A stretch of 64,000 nucleotides of DNA from Hydrogenobacter sp. T-2 (GTDB lineage: Bacteria; Aquificota; Aquificia; Aquificales; Aquificaceae): contig NZ_CP117180.1 in assembly GCF_033971325.1 (NCBI RefSeq), positions 1,184,041 to 1,248,040 of the forward strand, written 5' to 3'. The first letter of the stretch is position 1. The number at the start of each line of letters is the position of its first letter. A program made the position numbers and the translations under genes. The notes beneath the pieces were generated by a model that saw nothing but the letters and a program-made list of their open reading frames with translations, was not told the DNA's origin and did no database searches. Below are positions 59,805-64,000 of the stretch, piece by piece.

Positions 59805-59829
59805 GAAAAGAATTATAATTTTCTATACA
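59805..59829. promoter_or_regulatory. Palindromic divergent promoter, HEPN gene and tRNA-Leu
   Basis: AATTATAATT (59811-59820) is a perfect palindrome. It supplies TATAAT to the right (59814-59819), 10 nt before the tRNA-Leu 5' end, and TATAAT to the left (59817-59812), 7 nt before the HEPN ATG. Confidence 0.6.
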
Positions 59830-59916
59830 GCCGGAGTGGCGGAACTGGCAGACGCAGGGGATTCAAAATCCCCCGCCCGCAAGGGCGTGCGGGTTCGACT
59901 CCCGCCTCCGGCACCA
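59830..59916 (+). tRNA. tRNA-Leu (anticodon CAA)
   Basis: 87 nt with encoded CCA. The acceptor is GCCGGAG/CTCCGGC; the anticodon arm is GGGGA, TTCAAAA, TCCCC (anticodon CAA, reading UUG). A long variable arm (GCCCGCAAGGGCGT) marks a class II tRNA, and GGTTCGACTCC is the T-loop region. queC starts 5 nt after the CCA. Confidence 0.96.
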
Positions 59917-59921
59917 AAGCC

Positions 59922-60572
59922 ATGAAGAAGGTTATTGTTTTATTCTCCGGTGGAATGGATAGCACCACCCTCTTGTGGCTCTGTAAGAAAGAATTTCAAG
60001 AGGTCTACGCTCTATCCTTTGACTACGGACAAAGACACAAGGTGGAGCTAAAGTATGCAATAGAGTTGGCTCAAATAGCGGGTGTAAAGGAGCATATCTT
60101 GGTAGAAGTACCTCACTATCGGCTAATTAAAGGTTCAGCTTTACTGGAAGGTGGTCCAGAAGTGCCAAAGGGAGAATACACCCAAGATGTGCCACCTACG
60201 AATGTGCCGATGAGGAACCTTGTCTTTCTTGCCATTGCCAGCTCCTTTGCGGACAGCCTTGGGGCGGAATACATAGCCATAGGCGTTCACGCCCTTGACA
60301 CTCCCTACCCCGACTGCAGGACAGAGTTTATAACTGCGATGGAATCCGCCATAAATGCTGGCTCTGCCTACGTGGCAAAAACAAAAAGAAGAGTGCATGT
60401 ATACGCTCCCTTTCTTGGTATGAGTAAGGTGGATATAGCAAAACTTGGAAAGGAGCTTGGCGTCCCCTTTGAAAAGACCTATTCCTGCTATATGGGAACT
60501 GAGCCCCCTTGTGGTGTGTGTGCTACCTGTATTCAAAGACAAGAGGCTCTCAAGGCTATAGGGTATGTTTAA
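59922..60572 (+). CDS. queC: 7-cyano-7-deazaguanine synthase
   Basis: 216 residues from the ATG at 59922. A longer frame running through the tRNA gene is not credible. QueC makes preQ0 for queuosine in tRNA. VLFSGGMDSTTLLWL is the PP-loop; the zinc site is CYMGTEPPCGVCATCIQRQEAL. The ATG is 5 nt after the tRNA-Leu CCA end and has no ribosome site, so the message is either tied to tRNA 3' processing or uses a promoter within the tRNA gene. Confidence 0.95.
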   Translation: MKKVIVLFSGGMDSTTLLWLCKKEFQEVYALSFDYGQRHKVELKYAIELAQIAGVKEHILVEVPHYRLIKGSALLEGGPEVPKGEYTQDVPPTNVPMRNLVFLAIASSFADSLGAEYIAIGVHALDTPYPDCRTEFITAMESAINAGSAYVAKTKRRVHVYAPFLGMSKVDIAKLGKELGVPFEKTYSCYMGTEPPCGVCATCIQRQEALKAIGYV

Positions 60573-60631
60573 TTAATAGACAAGTTCTTAGTTTAACTTC
60601 CTTAACCTGCATAGGCTCACTTCCACTATTT

Positions 60632-61300
60632 TTACAACTTTAAAAGTATTTCCTCTACCCTCTTCACAGGATTCTCCGCCCTCAAAATACTTCTACCCAT
60701 CACAATTATGTCCGCACCAGCACTTAGAGCCTCTTCAAGGCTTACCACCCTCTTTTGGTCTTCCACAGGGTCTCCCTCCAACCTAACACCGGGAACAACC
60801 GCAATAAAAGGCTTAGAGGCTTTCTCTTTGAGATAGCTTAGCTCTTTACCCGAGCACACTATACCGTCAAAGCCTTCCTTGAGGGCAAGTTCTGTAAGGT
60901 GGAAAACCTGTCCCTCTCTGTCTCTGCAAAAACCAATGTCTTGTATATCCTCATCGTCAAGGCTTGTTAGCAGAGTGACTCCAAGTAGCTTGAGCTTTCC
61001 TTTTACCTCCACTGCGGACCTGAGGGCAGATTTCCCTGCGGATATATGAATTGTAAGATAGTCCGCACCCAACTCCTTTGCGGATAAAACTCCTTCCTTT
61101 ACCGTATTGGGAATGTCGTGGAGCTTAAGGTCCAGAAATAACTCAAAACCTTCCTCTTTTATGTAGTCTGTTATTGCCCTATGATGGCAGATGAAAAGTT
61201 TATAGCCCACCTTAAAAAGGAGAGGATAGCCCCTAAGAGACCTCACCAAGTCTTTGGCTTGTTGAAGGTTTGTGTCTAAGGCTATGCAGAGCTTAGCCAT
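60632..61300 (-). CDS. pyrF: Orotidine-5'-phosphate decarboxylase
   Basis: 222 residues from the ATG at 61300, which has AGGAGG in front of it. CIALDTNLQQAKDL begins the barrel; FLDLKLHDIPNTVKEGV holds the DxKxxD catalytic group; VVPGVRLEGDP and DIIVMGRSILRAENPV form the phosphate site. Last step of UMP synthesis. The start overlaps the end of hisH by 8 nt. Confidence 0.94.
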   Translation of the reverse strand: MAKLCIALDTNLQQAKDLVRSLRGYPLLFKVGYKLFICHHRAITDYIKEEGFELFLDLKLHDIPNTVKEGVLSAKELGADYLTIHISAGKSALRSAVEVKGKLKLLGVTLLTSLDDEDIQDIGFCRDREGQVFHLTELALKEGFDGIVCSGKELSYLKEKASKPFIAVVPGVRLEGDPVEDQKRVVSLEEALSAGADIIVMGRSILRAENPVKRVEEILLKL

Positions 61301-61901
61301 AAAGCCTCCTCCTGAAGTTCTCAAGAAGCCTTAGTCCAGCCTTTTGGCTCTTTTCTGGATGAAACTGGACCGCAAAGATGTTTTCATACTCTATTGAAGA
61401 GACGAAGTCAATACCGTAATCTGTGGTGGTAAGAACTATATCCTGTCTCTTTGGCACTACATGGTAAGAATGGACAAAGTAAAAGTATTCGCCCTCTCTG
61501 ATGCCATTAAGAAGGTCAGAAGGCTTTTGCCTCCAGAGCTGATTCCAACCTATATGTGGCACTTTAACCTTTGGTGGAAGTAAAAGCACCTCACCCTCAA
61601 GCACTCCAAAGCCTTCTGTTTCTCCAAACTCATAACTCCTTTCAAAGAGTAGTTGAAGCCCAAGGCATATACCCATATAGGGTTTTCCCTTCTCAATATG
61701 CCTTAGTATCTCTTTCAAAAGCCCCAGTTTCCTTAAGTTTTCCATGGCATCCCTAAAGGCACCCACACCCGGTAAGACCAATACCTCTGCCCTTTTTACC
61801 TCTTCTGGGTCTGAGCTGACCTTTATAGAAAAGCCTACCTTCTCAAGTGCCTTTGACACGCTCCTTAAATTGCCCATTCCGTAGTCTATCAAAAGAAGCA
61901 T
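61293..61901 (-). CDS. hisH: Imidazole glycerol phosphate synthase, glutaminase subunit
   Basis: 202 residues. The class I amidotransferase triad: cysteine in GICLGLQLLFE, and histidine and glutamate in FAVQFHPEKSQ. LIDYGMGNLRSVSKAL is the usual N-terminus. HisH supplies ammonia to HisF in histidine synthesis. Its ATG abuts the ccdA stop, so the genes ccdA-hisH-pyrF are transcribed together despite unrelated roles. Confidence 0.95.
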   Translation of the reverse strand: MLLLIDYGMGNLRSVSKALEKVGFSIKVSSDPEEVKRAEVLVLPGVGAFRDAMENLRKLGLLKEILRHIEKGKPYMGICLGLQLLFERSYEFGETEGFGVLEGEVLLLPPKVKVPHIGWNQLWRQKPSDLLNGIREGEYFYFVHSYHVVPKRQDIVLTTTDYGIDFVSSIEYENIFAVQFHPEKSQKAGLRLLENFRRRLYG

Positions 61902-62738
61902 CTATGCACCCAGCAAAAGAGATATCTCCGCCAACTTGCCCATGGTAAGCAGGACCCCTAAAAGTATAAGCAAAAGCCCGCCCACGACCTCCACAACACC
62001 AAAAAAGCGTCCAAAACTTCTCACAAAGCCAAGAAAGGCAGAGAGCAAACCACCCGCTATGAGAAAGGGAATACCCATACCCATAGAATAGGCAAAGAGA
62101 AGGCTTGCACCCTGAAGAGCGGTTTCCTGTTGACTGGCATACAGCAGGATTGAGCCAAGCACTGGACCTATGCACGGACTCCATCCAAAGGCAAAGAGCA
62201 TACCCACCGCCAAAGCACCCAATCCAGAAACACTACCCTTCATTTCCTTTCTCATCTGCCTGTATAACACCTCATGAAGACCAAAGAGGTAAAGAAAAGC
62301 CACCACAAGGGCTATGCCCAATAGGTCAAAGAGGGTCTTCTGAGGAATAACTCCCAGAAAAAAGAAAGCAAGTATAAGTGCGGATACGCCTGCCAGCTCC
62401 TTTAAAAAACTGGGTCTTAGCATAACACCGGCAAAATGCAGACCAAAGAAAACCACTATACCACCACCCACCTTTGCTATGTGGTCTTGATACTCTCTCA
62501 AGAGCCCACCTATACCCGTTGCGGTAGCACCCATAAAGGTAAAGACTACGGAAAAACCCACCACGAAAAGAAGCGAAGCCATAAAAGCCTTTTGGCTAAA
62601 GCCACCCTTTTCTTTTACCTCCTGTGCTCCTATGCCAGATATGTAGGATATATAACCGGGAATTATTGGCAGGACGCAAGGAGACAGAAAGGACAACAAG
62701 CCAGCGGTAAAGGCTATAAGAAGAGATACCTCGCTCAT
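61902..62738 (-). CDS. ccdA: CcdA-family cytochrome c biogenesis membrane protein
   Basis: 278 residues, about seven or eight membrane helices. The two reactive cysteines are in LSPCVLPIIPGYISY and GWSPCIGPVLGS. CcdA carries electrons from cytoplasmic thioredoxin across the membrane to reduce apocytochrome c and periplasmic thiols. It fits the cytochrome peroxidase and the thioredoxin-fold lipoprotein elsewhere in the window. GGAGGTGAG ribosome site. Confidence 0.91.
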   Translation of the reverse strand: MSEVSLLIAFTAGLLSFLSPCVLPIIPGYISYISGIGAQEVKEKGGFSQKAFMASLLFVVGFSVVFTFMGATATGIGGLLREYQDHIAKVGGGIVVFFGLHFAGVMLRPSFLKELAGVSALILAFFFLGVIPQKTLFDLLGIALVVAFLYLFGLHEVLYRQMRKEMKGSVSGLGALAVGMLFAFGWSPCIGPVLGSILLYASQQETALQGASLLFAYSMGMGIPFLIAGGLLSAFLGFVRSFGRFFGVVEVVGGLLLILLGVLLTMGKLAEISLLLGA

Positions 62739-62761
62739 TTCTCACCTCCATGATAAATATA

Positions 62762-63964
62762 TTACTCCAGCACTTCAAAGGGTTCACGACCAGCAAGACT
62801 AAGGAGCTTTGCCCACAAGAGGATAAGCTTATACCGAGCTTCCATGAGCTGTCTTTCCGCCTCGCTTTTTTCCGCCATGGCATAGCCAAGGTCAAAGGCA
62901 AGCTCCAGCTCGTATTCAGACCTTCTCAAGGTTAAATTTTCCTCCGCAAAGCGATCTTTTGCTATAGCCTCTGTGAGCTTAGCCCTTAGGTATTCCCACT
63001 CATAGGGTGCGGAGAAAAACATTAGCCTCAGGCTTGCCTCAATGCCTTCCCTTTCTGACTGGGCTGACCTTTTTAGAGAAGCCAAGTAATCAACCTTGTA
63101 TTGTCTGCTTGCATCATAAATGGGTGTGGAAAGCTCAAGACCGCTTTTATCTGTGGATATCCTCAAGTTGAGCCTTGGAGATATTACTTGCTTTGCGGAT
63201 TTTATGTCCTCCTCGTAGCTTTTAACCTCAAGGTCTTTTATTCTTAGGCTCGTGTTTTCCTCAAGGGCTTCTTTTAAAAGCTCTGGGAAGGGTTTTATGA
63301 GCCTATCTACTTCTCTTGTTGGCAGGTCTTCAACCTGTATTATGGCTTCGTAGGGTATGCCAGCAAGCTCCTTTATTTGAAGAAGGGTGTGATTATACAT
63401 GTGCTGTGCATAGAATAGCTCTGACCTTTTTTCTCTGTAGACGCTTTCAAGTCTAAGGACTTCGTGGTCTGTGGCAAGTCCCAGCTCTTTCCTTTCCCTT
63501 GCCCTATCAAAACGCACATAGGCTATAGCCATCTCCTCTCTCTTTACCTCGGTAAGCTTTCTGTATAGCTGAGCTTCTGCAAAGAGCCTTATTATCCTAA
63601 GCTGTAGGTCTATGTGGAGTTGTCTTAGCATCAGCTGTGCGGTATCTCTCCTTATCTTTGAAAGCTCTATCCTTGACTTAGTCCGCTGGAATTCATACAG
63701 AGTGCTTACTACAGTAAGGTTAGCATCTAACTTCGTATCCTTTTTATCAAGGTCATAAAGAAGTGAAGCACCTGCGTAGACTATGGGTAGGTAATACTTT
63801 TGTGCAAGCTGATAGTCTATCTCAAGAGCGATTATCTGATGTCTTAGTCTCTGAAGTTCCTTGTTGTTTTTGAGTGCGAGTTCATACACCTTTTTGTAAT
63901 CAAGGGTTATTATCTCCTGAGAGAAAGACATACCAAAGAAAAGAAGGATGGCAAGAAATATCAT
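62762..63964 (-). CDS. TolC-like outer-membrane efflux protein
   Basis: 400 residues. Signal peptide MIFLAILLFFGMSFSQ. The mature part has long coiled coils (YELALKNNKELQRLRHQI; ERKELGLATDHEVLRLESVYREKR) and a repeat of the same kind after residue 200, as in OMF channel proteins. Usual TolC proteins are 420-500 residues, so it is on the short side. An upstream gene ends in an ATGA overlap with its start; it is probably the rest of an efflux system outside the window. Confidence 0.8.
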   Translation of the reverse strand: MIFLAILLFFGMSFSQEIITLDYKKVYELALKNNKELQRLRHQIIALEIDYQLAQKYYLPIVYAGASLLYDLDKKDTKLDANLTVVSTLYEFQRTKSRIELSKIRRDTAQLMLRQLHIDLQLRIIRLFAEAQLYRKLTEVKREEMAIAYVRFDRARERKELGLATDHEVLRLESVYREKRSELFYAQHMYNHTLLQIKELAGIPYEAIIQVEDLPTREVDRLIKPFPELLKEALEENTSLRIKDLEVKSYEEDIKSAKQVISPRLNLRISTDKSGLELSTPIYDASRQYKVDYLASLKRSAQSEREGIEASLRLMFFSAPYEWEYLRAKLTEAIAKDRFAEENLTLRRSEYELELAFDLGYAMAEKSEAERQLMEARYKLILLWAKLLSLAGREPFEVLE

Positions 63965-64000
63965 CTCCCTTTGTTTTCTCTCAAGAACTGCACCAAGTTT
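63961..64000 (-). CDS. C-terminal end of an upstream gene
   Basis: Only 12 codons (NLVQFLRENKGR) and a TGA that overlaps the ATG of the TolC-like gene are inside the window. The ATGA coupling supports a real gene. No function can be assigned. Confidence 0.4.
   Translation of the reverse strand, partial: NLVQFLRENKGR

Noticed and set aside
59700-60572. A 290-residue queC starting at 59700
   Set aside because: It reads through the HEPN gene start and the whole tRNA-Leu; the QueC family start is the ATG at 59922.
1-64000. CRISPR array, rRNA operon or prophage
   Set aside because: No regularly spaced repeats, no rRNA-like stretches and no phage structural genes were seen on reading through.

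Overview
The window looks like chromosomal DNA of a thermophilic, chemolithoautotrophic member of the Aquificaceae (Hydrogenobacter/Thermocrinis-like). This is inferred from a tight cluster of tricarboxylic acid cycle genes (aconitase, malate dehydrogenase, class I fumarase alpha subunit, plus the start of a succinate dehydrogenase/fumarate reductase flavoprotein at the left edge), strong use of AGA/AGG arginine codons, Glu/Lys-rich proteins, very short intergenic gaps, and gene content such as a lone HisZ, UvsE and TamB/Lnt for an outer membrane. No rRNA, prophage or CRISPR array is visible.

Layout. 1-7.3 kb: minus-strand genes for the flavoprotein start, a double-DUF202 membrane protein, a CPA2 cation/proton antiporter, and a three-gene set that together equals a giant BadF-type activase/2-hydroxyacyl-CoA dehydratase-related protein. 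7.4-13.8 kb: two tandem Uma2-family genes, argG, an AT-rich toxin-antitoxin insert, aroD, a dihaem cytochrome c peroxidase, a small secreted protein and a class IV aminotransferase. 13.8-19.8 kb: ispD, small proteins, aldehyde dehydrogenase, tyrS, then ftsL-like/rsmH/rnhB/rplS. 20-28 kb: an Rpn-type nuclease, a PAS-PAS-GGDEF enzyme, purE, a ferredoxin, prepilin peptidase, a thioredoxin-fold lipoprotein, a phosphatase, epmA, tRNA-His, rsmE and HU. 28-36.7 kb: envelope genes (EamA, lnt, pgsA, tamB, plsY, an ArnT-like transferase). 36.7-42.6 kb: recG, a decayed strip (dam fragment and broken Rpn copy), hisZ, metK, KH protein and rpsP. 42.7-47.7 kb: copper ATPase, exported peroxiredoxin, and an IS256 graveyard. 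47.6-52 kb: TCA-cycle operon. 52-56.3 kb: uvrC, a compact type II restriction-modification pair and uvsE. 56.3-64 kb: obgE, a NurA-like protein, a carrier, HEPN-MNT, tRNA-Leu/queC, pyrF, hisH, ccdA and a TolC-like protein.

The most striking structure is at the promoters. Many genes have a clear -10 hexamer only 6-8 nt before the start codon, which predicts leaderless mRNAs. In six places two divergent units are separated by just 16-25 bp, with the two -10 hexamers overlapping on opposite strands; three share the core TATAATTTTA. The clearest is purE versus the 23001 gene, where a 16-bp gap holds both -10 elements, each exactly 7 nt from its start codon. These promoters also argue for start codons different from the longest open frames, and the entries below use those starts.

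Other points of interest are a queC gene starting 5 nt after the CCA end of tRNA-Leu, a 28-residue membrane peptide coupled to fumarase, an aldehyde dehydrogenase stop codon followed in frame by a beheaded paralogue of a protein in the TCA operon, and paired Rpn genes, one intact and one broken, that share an almost identical DNA block. All functional names rest on reading motifs by eye; no database search was run.
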